Assembly: GCA_030062745.1 (NCBI GenBank)
Contig: CP099840.1
Location: 6,692,138 to 6,756,137, forward strand
Length of the DNA stretch: 64,000 bases
Origin: Capitulum mitella
Taxonomy: Eukaryota > Arthropoda > Thecostraca > Pollicipedomorpha > Pollicipedidae
Reading direction: 5' to 3'
Shown here: in pieces, positions 24,578 to 33,590 of the stretch
Layout of the letters: each line of letters begins with the position of its first letter
Position numbering within the stretch: position 1 is the stretch's first letter
Program-made: the position numbers and the translations under genes
The notes under the pieces: model-generated
What the model saw: the letters and a program-made list of their open reading frames with translations, nothing else
The model's database searches: none
Told to the model about the DNA's origin: nothing

Positions 24578-25440
24578 TCATTTAAAGTCAGCGATCACCT
24601 GGCTCATCCAGCGCTTTAGGGCGACTTTGGATGTTACGTACCAGTCTCCCTGATACATCCTCTGCTTAATGATGCCCCAGATGTCCTCAGTAGGACACAC
24701 CTGGTGCGCACAGGGGGACTGCTGTCACGCACTACATACGGCACTCTGGCCTCTTCCAGCAACTTGAGCGTTTTCTTCGCATAATGAGCGCTGGCCAAGT
24801 CTGGCCAGATCAACATGTCCCTCTCGAAACAGTCCTCATCCAAATATGGGATGAGCACATCTCCTACGCACTTCTCACGGTACACGTTACCATCAACATT
24901 ACCCATACCCGGCATGATAGCCGGCTTTGTCACACCCCTGAGAGAGATGGTGGGCCACACGAAAAGATTGCGGGGAAACTTGCTCACTGGCCTCAGTTGT
25001 ACTTCTGCTGCACTGCTGCTGGATGTGCTCCAACAGCGTACCCAAGGTTTCCTGACATATACCTCTCGTGGTAGGTGAAGTAGCTTTCGTCGTCCATGGC
25101 AATGCCCCGTTCTTTCCGATTTCGTATGACCCGCGGGACAGTTTCCGGATGCGGGTCTTTTCGGCGACATCTTGTTTTTGGGTGACGTGGGGTGACCTCT
25201 TGCTCTTTCGGTACCGAACCTTGTTTGCCACCAATATTTTTTTGTCACGTACGTTCTGGAGATTCCAAACCTTCCAGCCGGAACGCGTTATGACACCCGT
25301 TGTTTTTACAGCTCGAATCAGCTGTAGCTGTCTTTTAACACGCGCACTGGAATGGGGGTCTTTTTATGCCCCCCACCTGCTCTTCTTGAATATCTCGAGG
25401 ACGCATCTGAGCTGGTTGCTGTTACTTTGTGACATTTATG
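24578..25440 (-). pseudogene. Tc1/mariner-type DDE transposase relic
   Basis: Minus-strand decayed DDE transposase. The first catalytic block reads MDDESYFTYHERYM (near 25090). A WPTISLRGVTKPAIMPG segment and MLIWPDLASAHYAKKTL (second Asp, near 24790-24840) match the core of Tc1-like enzymes. The C-terminal block reads CPTEDIWGIIKQRM with the third acidic residue, and the frame ends at a TGA (24578-24580). These blocks lie in different frames, so there are at least two or three frameshifts plus in-frame stops. A lysine/arginine-rich N-terminal part is suggested upstream (VITRSGWKVWNLQNV), but the helix-turn-helix region could not be delimited. It is inactive. It sits inside hAT-type ends, so it is either a nested insertion or a captured fragment. 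Confidence 0.75.
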
Positions 25441-25771
25441 GCAATTGAAGAGCTCGTCGAATGGCGTAGAAAAATTAGAAATCGGCTGGAAATTTTGAGG
25501 TTTCAAGCATTTGAAGTCAGGCAAACATCACGAAAACGACGGTTGTCGCTGACAAATGGGAACTTTGTGAAAAAACTGGCGTTCTACTTAAGACTGCTGT
25601 TTGAACACAGTCAGACGATGTCATTCGGGCATAAGTGATGGACGTACCAAAGCCACAGCCAGGGTCAATAAGGGTTAAGGACATCAAAGGTCAAGGTTTG
25701 TGACCTGATCCAGATTTGCTTTGCAAGATGTCAGATTGTATGAAATATGCATTCATTTTTATGAAATATGC

Positions 25772-25809
25772 ATTAAGGCCTTCGAACACAGGCATTCGAA
25801 GGCCTTAAT
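25772..25809. repeat. Perfect 15-bp inverted repeat (hairpin)
   Basis: ATTAAGGCCTTCGAA (25772-25786) and its exact reverse complement (25795-25809) flank an 8-base loop. It lies in the first of the three tandem units. The other units lack it, so it arose by local inverted duplication of part of the unit. Confidence 0.9.
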
Positions 25810-25986
25810 AAAAACACGTGTGCGCACACTGATCCTTTACATACTCCAGGGCCAGTGAAGGTCAAGGTCGTTAAAAGCCAAGGCCCAATATCTTGTAACC
25901 TTGCTCAGATTTGTTCTGCGACATATCGATTTGTATGAAATATGCATTCAAAGACCCTAATAAAGACACGTGTGCGCACACGCAGA

Positions 25987-25989
<3 letters not shown>

Positions 25990-26047
<58 letters not shown>
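25990..26047. repeat. (AT)n microsatellite, 29 units
   Basis: A perfect alternating AT tract of 58 bases within the tandem repeats of the hAT-like element. It explains the isoleucine/tyrosine-repeat ORFs in two frames. Confidence 0.97.
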
Positions 26048-26050
<3 letters not shown>

Positions 26051-26379
26051 AGAGTCATTTCAGGTCATCAAAGGTCATCAAAGGTCAAGGGCAGGTTTTT
26101 GTGACCTGGTCCAGATTTGTTTTGCAATACATCGATTTGTGTGAAATACGCATTCAAAGACCCTTCTAAAACACGTTTGGCATATTGATACTGACATGTA
26201 TATACATACATAGCTATACATACATACAGAAATATAAACGGTGGAAATGACCAGATGTACCGATGTTGGCTACCTTCACTGAAAATACGCCAAAAGATAC
26301 ATGTCGCGCCCTCATTTACTCTCAAACTATCCCGTGTTGTTCGAAATCTGATCTGTAAAAGATGAAAAAATGACGTCAC

Positions 26380-26392
26380 AGGTCATTGACCT
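26380..26392. promoter_or_regulatory. Perfect AGGTCA-T-TGACCT palindrome (ecdysone-receptor type IR1)
   Basis: A 13-bp inverted repeat of two consensus half-sites spaced by one base. In arthropods this is the best-known high-affinity binding form for EcR/USP. It lies in the right part of the hAT-like element, next to a CRE-like TGACGTCA at 26371-26378. Function is inferred only from the motif. Confidence 0.55.
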
Positions 26393-26785
26393 GACATGAC
26401 CTCGACCCAAAATCCCCAGTCAAGACGTCAAATGAATGGAAGTTATCGTATTTCACGTTTTAACGGCCCAACAAACACCCCGTTTCGTTCGAAAAGTTGT
26501 ACGGAATGGCCTGTACAGGCCGATAAAGTGTCCAAAGTTGACCTTTTGCACCCCATTTGGCCTTGAAGATATCGACTCACAAGCTGTGGGCATTTTTTTA
26601 CTAATTTTTTCAGTTTCCCATATTTTTGTTTTCTGTTCAGTCTTTTCGGTTTCATTATTTCAATAGAAATAGTGAATAAAAACACGTAAACATAATATCC
26701 GGTATCAGGCCGGATATCCGGCACCCCGATCCGGCATATCCGGTATCCGGCCGGATCACAAAAATCCCGATCCGGTGCATCCCTA

Positions 26786-27014
26786 GTTACAATCTCGACG
26801 GCACAGCGCAAATAATTTGACTTCAACAATCCTTCCCTTCCCCTATAAAACGAAACAAAAAAATGAAGAGGGGGAGGGGAATGAATCAATCTGTCCGCGT
26901 TTTGATAAGGCTGATAAGCACAGACTGGATTTGGTAACGGCATTTCCAGCCCCCAGCTTCTAATGTCCTTTAGGCAGGGCCAAAATAGTGCTGCATCTTA
27001 CGTTCCACGTCACC
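26786..27014. other. Short unique spacer between the hAT-like element and MITE copy B
   Basis: Its first 47 bases resemble 22813-22855 (shared phrases ATCTCG, CAGCGCAAA, ATTTGACTT). No other feature is seen. Confidence 0.4.
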
Positions 27015-27018
27015 TTAA

Positions 27019-28193
27019 CCCTATTCCCGGCAGGGGCTCGGAATCCGCCCCCCTCGGGTTTTTTGCTTGCCAATTCCAGGCTTTTTAACGCAGCTTCACG
27101 AAACTTGGTCACTTTTCCTAGCTATTTTTTCTACGTGCTGTGACAAAATTTCAAAATTCTATTTTGCTCAGGGGCGGAGCCAGGCAACGTTTTTGGGAGG
27201 CACCTCATGCCTTTTTTGGCCATGTTGAGGGTAAAAGGAAAATGTCTGCCAAAAACAGTGTTTTTAAGATAGAACTTAAAACTTTATATGGATGTATAGC
27301 TAAATAGTTGGACAATGTGCAGATATAATTTTGTTTATCTGAGGTCATTTTACAAGGTCAGGTCAAGGTCAAAAGTCAAAATTTGTTTTTTTGCTATAAT
27401 TTCGGCGCCATTTTTTCAAATGCCAAACCCAGAATATATATGACGAAGAAGAGTGCCTTCTACTTGTGTACCAAGTTTCAGCTTGATATCAGGTCGGGTC
27501 ACGGAGATATGACCTACAGTGTCAGTGCGCGTACCCTATATCGCAATAGCCATAAAATGAAATTTTTGAAATAGAGCGAATTCAAATGATTGAAAACGTT
27601 GACACATAATATTAAATGCACACGAGATCATTCCAAGTGACCCCAAGGTCACTGGAGGTCATTTAAGGTCAAAGGCCACAAGTTGATCTGAGAAACGTGT
27701 GACCGTGACAGTTCCCCCTTTTTCATGTCCCTGGCACCGCCTATGCTAACATTATACAAACATTGTAATGCGATTTGTACTTCTTTAGTATAACATGACT
27801 AGCAGAAGCCAAAAAAGGGTGTTTGCCTCTTTTGTTCATTCAGTTGTTAGAAAACTAATCCTTCTATTTTTGAAACCCTGTGAACGTGGGCCCATGGTAA
27901 AATCCCTATCCATAATCTCTCGATTCATGCCAGTTTCATCGAAATCGGTCCATAAACAACGGAGTGATAAGAAGTCCAAAAGTACCCCCATTTTGACCTT
28001 TTTGCCCCCTGTATCCACAAATTTCAAAATTTTGAAAATTTCTTTTTATAAAAATGTAGTTCACGTGACGGCAAATCGATTGCCGTTTGTTGCGATGAAA
28101 TCGGACGAGTAGTTCTCGAGATCTCGGGGGGGGGGGCCGAATCCGCCCCCCTGCCGGGAATCGACCATACCGTCTAGCCCTCCGGGAATAGGG
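27019..28193 (+). mobile_element. TTAA-type MITE family G, copy B (plus orientation)
   Basis: The best-preserved complete copy, 1175 bp. It is flanked by TTAA on both sides (27015-27018 and 28194-28197). The left tip is CCCTATTCCCGG and runs straight into CAGGGG and the GGAATCC palindrome. The right tip, read inward, is CCCTATTCCCGG, then a spacer of about 20 bases (AGGGCTAGACGGTATGGTCG), then a second ATTCCCGGCAGGGGG. This left/right asymmetry, with a short versus long gap before an internal repeat, recalls piggyBac ends. There is no coding capacity. Its DR1 site (27666-27678) has one mismatch (AGGTCAAAGGCCA). Confidence 0.93.
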
Positions 28194-28197
28194 TTAA

Positions 28198-28769
28198 ATT
28201 CGTGCACAGAAATAGAGCGTACAATTACTCATTTCGGTTATCATACGGATGGTTTGCTGCGCCACAGAACGTATCGACCGAAAATAATTACCGAACTATA
28301 AATACAACCAAATGCAGGAGCACACCCAGGGTTTTCCTAAGGGTTGTCCCGGATACAAAAGCAACATAAAATGCTTAAAAGGCCTGGTCCCCTCCAACGT
28401 TTTTCATCGTAATCATTTGTTTCTGACGGAGGAAGAAAAGGGGGCGGGTGCGCGACGCCCCTTGGATGCATATTTGATGAGAGGTATCTAGTGATATATG
28501 GTAAAATTACTTCATCGTAGTAAAAAACCGGTGGTGTTCCTGAGCTGGTTTCTTAAAAGACCACGCTTGTAATGCTCTCCAGATACACCGTCGGAAGCAT
28601 AGTTAAGTATACAAGTGCTACAGCAAGTAAAGTGAGTTGTCTTTTCATTGGTATGAGCTGGTTTCGGGCTATAGAATCTTTCACATTTTGCAAGACACTT
28701 TTAGCTCCTTCGTACCCGCGGGCTTCTGCAATAGTATGTCAGGTTCCAATAGATTTCGGGAACCGTGTC
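28198..28769. other. No gene recognised
   Basis: AT-moderate sequence. GTAAGACC at about 28769 after CACACTG is a possible splice donor, but the upstream frame has no convincing protein character. Confidence 0.35.
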
Positions 28770-29130
28770 CACACTGGTAAGACCCCGTGTCGGCGGCCCA
28801 TCCCAGACTCCTGCGGTCTGCCGCCTGTGGGAGGCGGCGCCGGCCGGTCCGCAGGGCCGGCTGGCGGCGAGGGAAGCCGGTCCCGGCCGGCGGTCGCCGC
28901 CGCTAATCCATCAAGCTCTGCTGCAGCCCTCCCACGAGAGCCGGCGTCGGCTCCGGCCAGCGTGACCCTCCAGAGACGTCGCTGCCCGCTGCTGCGGACG
29001 AGGGTCGTGTTTTGCCGCTGCTGAGAGTTGTGTTCTGCCGCTGCTGCGGAACAGACCTGTGTTGCGTCACTGCCGAGCGCCGGGGCCGAGTGTCTCCGTA
29101 CTGCGCGGTATGGAACGTGTCGCGTGCCAT
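28770..29130. other. GC/CpG-rich island, no recognised gene
   Basis: GC-rich with GGCCGGC motifs, followed by a weak repeat of TGCTGCGGA/GTTTTGCCGCTGCTG at 28985-29055. Frames on both strands are open through composition. Confidence 0.4.
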
Positions 29131-30829
29131 CTGATGATCGCAGGCCGATGCCTACCCAGTGCCGCTCGCCAACTGGGACCGCGGAAATCAAATTGTACAG
29201 CAACATCCCGCTTCTTAAGAAACGCTTCTCCGAGAACACTTCGTGGCAAACAATTTACGAAGTTAAACCATAACAGCTTCATTGTCAATAAAAACTCTCG
29301 CGCAGCATGAACGTGACGCGAACGTCCGCGCAAGAACGTGAGTCAGATGAGACGAGTCGCTGGAGCTGTCCACTCCCACAGGACGGGGAGCCCTTGGGAC
29401 TGCCCGGCCGTCTCAGACCAGCGTTCCGGGATGGCCTTGGGTCGTTAATGGTTAGCCGCCCACTGAGCTGGTGACGTGGGCTCCACGACGGAGCGGAGAG
29501 GCTTCGGACGTCCGGCGAGAAGCACTGGCGCCGCAAGCTGGAAGGAGCGGCCGGCGCTTAAGCCTGCCACAGTCTTTCGCCGCCTCGTTTTTAACTCGAG
29601 TCTGATTTACCAGAATTTCCTGACTCGGACCGCCGGAGCGTCCTGGAAAGCCGCGACGCCACGCCGCCGTGTACAATCGCGCCGAAACTGTTCGTACGCC
29701 GAGGCGGGCCAGCGAATTCCTCTGCAGAAAGTACGTCTTATTTGATCGCAAATATTGGCGTTGCAGATGGTGTGTAGGTTGTTTACCTGGAGGCAACAGG
29801 CCCAACTGGACCACGAAGAGATAGGGCCCCTGATTCCATGCGGACGGACCATGCATGGTAGCAGCAGTTCCAGGGCGTGCCAGTCGCCATTTTTTCTTTT
29901 GCTTTTTCTTCAGTGGCCAGTGTCTCGCGCAGAAAACCATGGCATGCGTGCGGCAACTGAAAGGACGGAGGGAGTAGGGCAGACGACAAGATCATGAGCT
30001 TACGCATCTGTGGACTAATGGACGCATCTATCCGGATGCTGCGTGGATGTTGTGTGGACGCTCTATCCGGACACCACGTGGACGCCCTGTGCGAACGCCG
30101 TGTGGACGCCACTCTGTCTGCGCATTGTATGGACGCTGTCGCGTGGTTTCGCCGTCCGCTGGCAAGCTTTGCCTGCAGGCACGGCTACGGGCCGCTGACA
30201 GCGGACTCCTGAGCGGCCCAAAATGGATATGGCAGCTCGCACGGCGAAACAGCATGAAATCCGCCGGTAAATTTCACCGACTGTTGCACGCAACAGTCAT
30301 ATTTTCAAGCCTTCCTCAGCGAGGCTGCCGGAGTTTCCGAAAGTTTGCGATAATTGCCAGCTTTAGCGAGGCCATGTTTAGCGTTCATCAGCACGAAGCT
30401 AAATTTTAACGTGGAGTGAACAGGGAAAGGTCACGCCCAGAAGTGTATCCTTCCCATGCCTGTAAACAATGCCATCCTTCATCCGAAACGTCTTGGCTGC
30501 AGCCGCCCTCACTACTACCGTGACCCAGTCCTGTCGTTTATCAATGCTAGCCCGCTGTAAGCGTCTTTGGAGAGCTGAACCAGCTGATAACAGGAAGAAC
30601 AAACAGTCAGCCAGTGCTATCGTCTACGCTCATCATGGACACCCGTAGACGCGTCAAGGTACCAACGGGACAAATCGTGCATATCTGCATATTTCGTCGC
30701 TGTGTCTATCCCGTGGCCTCAGATACCCTTGGCTCTGAGGTGGTCACCGATTTTCGTCCCGCGACTAGTGAGCAGCTCTGGGTCGCGGCCACTAATTTCA
30801 GCGCGAGCCGCTATCAGCCATGAATAGTT
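29131..30829. other. No gene recognised; weak GTGGACGC repeat at 30015-30145
   Basis: At 30015-30145, GTGTGGACGC/GCGTGGATG-like phrases recur about every 18-20 bases, forming a strongly diverged minisatellite. The rest has only short frames. Confidence 0.4.
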
Positions 30830-31500
30830 GGCTGACGAGACGGGCTATTTTCCGGTGGCGCCCCCTCCCCCCTCGCCGGGGGCTCCGAACGGCGTCCGGA
30901 TGCCATCACAGCGGAGAGAGCGCCAGCAGCGGCAGACTCACCAGCCGCCGCAGCTGACGGCGCACTGCGGGCCGGCGGAGGACGGGACGCCTCAACAGCC
31001 CGGTCTCCAGCCTATCGGCGCCAAACGAGGCCGCCGTGAGCCGGCCGGCGCTCGGCCACCTGGGCCGGTCTGGTGCCAGGCACGGCTGCCGTGTTATCCG
31101 ACCGGCTCCTCCAAACACTCGGCGCTACACCACAAACAAACGCTGCTGACGAGCGGCCGGCACCGTCCTGACGGCAGGCTCCCGCCGCCGGATCCGCAGG
31201 AGAGGGACAGGCCAGACTGCTCCGCGTACAGGGGAGCCTGGCAGGGACAGGGCGGACTGCTCCGGGGACAGGGGAGCCTGGGGAGATGGATCACACTGCT
31301 CCGGGGACAGGGAGGGCCGCAGACGGGTCAGACTGTGCCGGGTACAGGCGAGACCGCCGCTCGAGCGTTGACCGCTGGGAAACACGCCGCAATTCAGTGC
31401 CGTCTGTTACGGCGCCGACCGTTCTTCCGCCGACTGCCCCGACGCTCCTCAATCAGCTGTCATCGAGAACGGCGATATTCCGCGGGTGATATCAGGATGC
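30830..31500. other. GC-rich island containing a short minisatellite
   Basis: A CpG-rich island. At about 31195-31365 the phrases GACTGCTCCGGGGACAGGG and AGCCTGG repeat with a period near 47. A 229-codon plus-strand frame spans the island but is Arg/Gly/Pro/Gln-rich and has no recognised domain. Confidence 0.5.
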
Positions 31501-33077
31501 ATACCTCGTGGCGATGATGGGAACGAATTTCCCGCGGAGGCCGAGAGGAATGCTGCCGAAAAATGGCCGGAATCATTACCCGATCATCCTCCGCAAAATG
31601 GCAGGCGGCAATGGATAGCTTGCCTAACATCCGTAAAACCTAAATGGCCCAAATGGGCTGTTGTAGCAACTGTAAGAGCAAAAAAGCCTGCTTGGTCTGT
31701 GGCTATACACAGAGAAATGGAAGCAGAGGGTATTTTACGTCTTAAAGCTTTGCTCACAGTCGACCTTTCAGCCTTAAAAGAACGGTGAGGCATTCGTCGC
31801 ACGGTAAGAGCGCAGTGGAAACGGTCTCATCGTCTGCGAACAGATTGATGGTATTTTTACGTAAATCGAAATCTTGAACCAGTTGCTGCCATCACCACTT
31901 GGCAGTGAATGCAGCTGCTTCACAGCCGTAGACTAACGGAATCCTTCAGCACGTGTCCAGCTGATCCTGATTAGGTCAAACGGCGCTGTACAAGGCTATG
32001 TGCAAGTCTCCACGGTCAACGTTTGCCGTCATCAACAGGTGCACTGGAGCGGGCCGACGTGGACAACGTCCAGGAACGCCAGGACCGGCGGCTTTTGTCT
32101 TATGAGAGCGGCCCCTGAAGGAACGGCCAGTCAGAGGTACATGCCAGCTGTTTCCAGCATCTCGCCTATTTGCCAGGCTATGATCACAAACCAGTCAACT
32201 ATCCCAGCCGCTGAAGGCCTGATCCGGCCTATGCCTCTGCAGTACCAGCAGAAAACTAGGAATGTGCAAGTTATCACCGCCATATGCATGACCAACCGAT
32301 AATTTCGTCGCAACGCAAAAAAAGTCACGATAAGCTCGCCGGTCCGTCCTAAACGAATCCTATGGTTCACGATATCAGTTGCAAAAAGCCAGCTGACGTC
32401 AGTGGCCGGGGTGTCATAAGCTGACGTCGGCAGCCAATCACGTCTTGCAAAAGCCAGGTACTGTCATCCAGCCATGTACTGCAGACGCTGGAATTCAGCG
32501 GCGTCATATACTGCAGGCATTGGAGGTCTGCAGCTAGACATATATTGCAGACGCTGGAAGTCAGCAGCATCAAATATTTGTGGCCATTCATGCATCAGCG
32601 TGTCTTTTTAGAAGGAATGATTCGAAGGCAAGAGGGGAATTGCCCTGCTGCTGGCCAGGCTTGTTTGGCCTTCCCTAACTGAACTGGGTCCGCGTGGGTC
32701 AGTGCTGTCTCTCGGCTCTCACATGAACCGGGTTCGTGTGGGTCAATGCTTGGCTTGACCTCGTTTCTGTTTCGAAGAAAAAGGCTCCTGTTGAGCCTCT
32801 CAAGAACTCAGTCATCCAATCCCATTGCATGGGACCACATTTGACATCCCAATGGTCGAGCCATTGCGAATGATCTCTTCCCTGGTCAATATCTTGTTAC
32901 GCCGCTACTAGCGCTGCAAAAAAACTACGACTGAGTCGATCATGGGTGGACAAAACATCAACCCTGTCAACGATGATGTGTCCATAACATTGCAGATCAC
33001 TGAAAGCCTCTGTTCACACATTTCAGGATCAGTGATAGCATCCTGGAGGGTGGTTCACGACACCACTGCCGTCTCTC
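31501..33077. other. No gene recognised; faint repeat near 32460-32575
   Basis: CATGTACTGCAGACGCTGGAA-like phrases recur three times with a period near 38 at 32470-32570. Otherwise unique-looking sequence with short frames. Confidence 0.4.
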
Positions 33078-33265
33078 CGAGGGCAATCCAGTGCCCGAGG
33101 ACAGTCCACGCGGAAACACCGCCGCAGTCTCCGAGGACAGTCTACCCGGAGACATCGCCAGAGGCTCCGAGGACAGTCCACCCGGAGACACCGCCAGAGG
33201 CTCCGAGGACAATCCACCCGGAGACACCGCCGCAATCTCCGAGGACAGTGCACCCGGAGACGCCG
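33078..33265. repeat. 36-bp minisatellite, about five copies
   Basis: The unit is about CCGAGGACAGTCCACCCGG, AGACACC, then GCCAGAGGCT; central copies are exactly 36 bases. The length is divisible by three, so several frames stay open and give 12-residue peptide repeats (for example SEDSPPGDTARG on plus). This could be a coding repeat, but the flanks do not look like protein in the same frame. Confidence 0.88.
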
Positions 33266-33590
33266 GACCGAGCGTGGACGGGGACAGCTGCCGCGGTCGG
33301 CGGCGTCGCCGGTGCGGGCGCCGTGAACTTTGACCCGGCCGATCGATGCGCGGCCGCCACTGCCGGCCCCGGCTGCGTCTGCGATGGCGTCTCTCGCGAC
33401 GCGGCGCGGCGCCGCCGCGTGCGCGGGTTCGAGTCTGGCAGCGAGCCGCGGCGGGCGGCGCCGTGGCGCGGTGCCACATACCTGATGAGGGCCGGTCGGC
33501 CGGCAGCCTCCCGGACTAAGGTGGATTGTCGGCACACACACGGCCGGGCGGACGACCAGCCGGCTCCTGCCGCCGCGGCCTAGTCCTCAG
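33266..33590. other. GC/CpG-rich island, no recognised gene
   Basis: A compact island rich in GCGGC/GCCGC following the 36-bp repeat. No credible frame. Confidence 0.4.

Larger units (their letters stand above)
25680..26190. repeat. Three tandem ~170-200 bp units within the hAT-like element
   Basis: Each unit contains GGTCAAGG, then TGACCTGRTCCAGATTTG, TTTTGCAAKAC, ATCGATTTGTATGAAATA, TGCATTCAAAGACCC and AAACACGTGTGCGCACAC. Copies begin near 25685, 25855 and 26065. The third has lost part of the CACGTGTGCGCACAC tail, and an AT microsatellite separates units two and three. Confidence 0.8.
24117..26785. mobile_element. hAT-like transposon with terminal inverted repeats, composite interior
   Basis: The left end reads TAGGGATGCACCGGAT, and the right end (26770-26785) is its exact reverse complement, ATCCGGTGCATCCCTA. 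TAGGGATGCACCG is a familiar hAT-superfamily terminal sequence. Both ends continue into subterminal arrays of CCGGATAT/CCGGTATCC repeats (24125-24235 and 26697-26760). Length is about 2.67 kb. The flanking 8-mers (AATAGGGT and GTTACAAT) do not match, so no target duplication is visible. No hAT transposase was found inside. Instead the interior holds a minus-strand Tc1/mariner-type transposase relic, a three-unit tandem repeat and an AT microsatellite. Element boundaries are well supported; the relation of the Tc1-type gene to the ends is not. Confidence 0.75.

Noticed and set aside
24578..25440. Functional Tc1/mariner transposase
   Set aside because: The catalytic blocks are in different frames with internal stops; the gene is broken.
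25911..26169. ORFs with long Ile/Tyr repeats
   Set aside because: They are translations of the (AT)n microsatellite.
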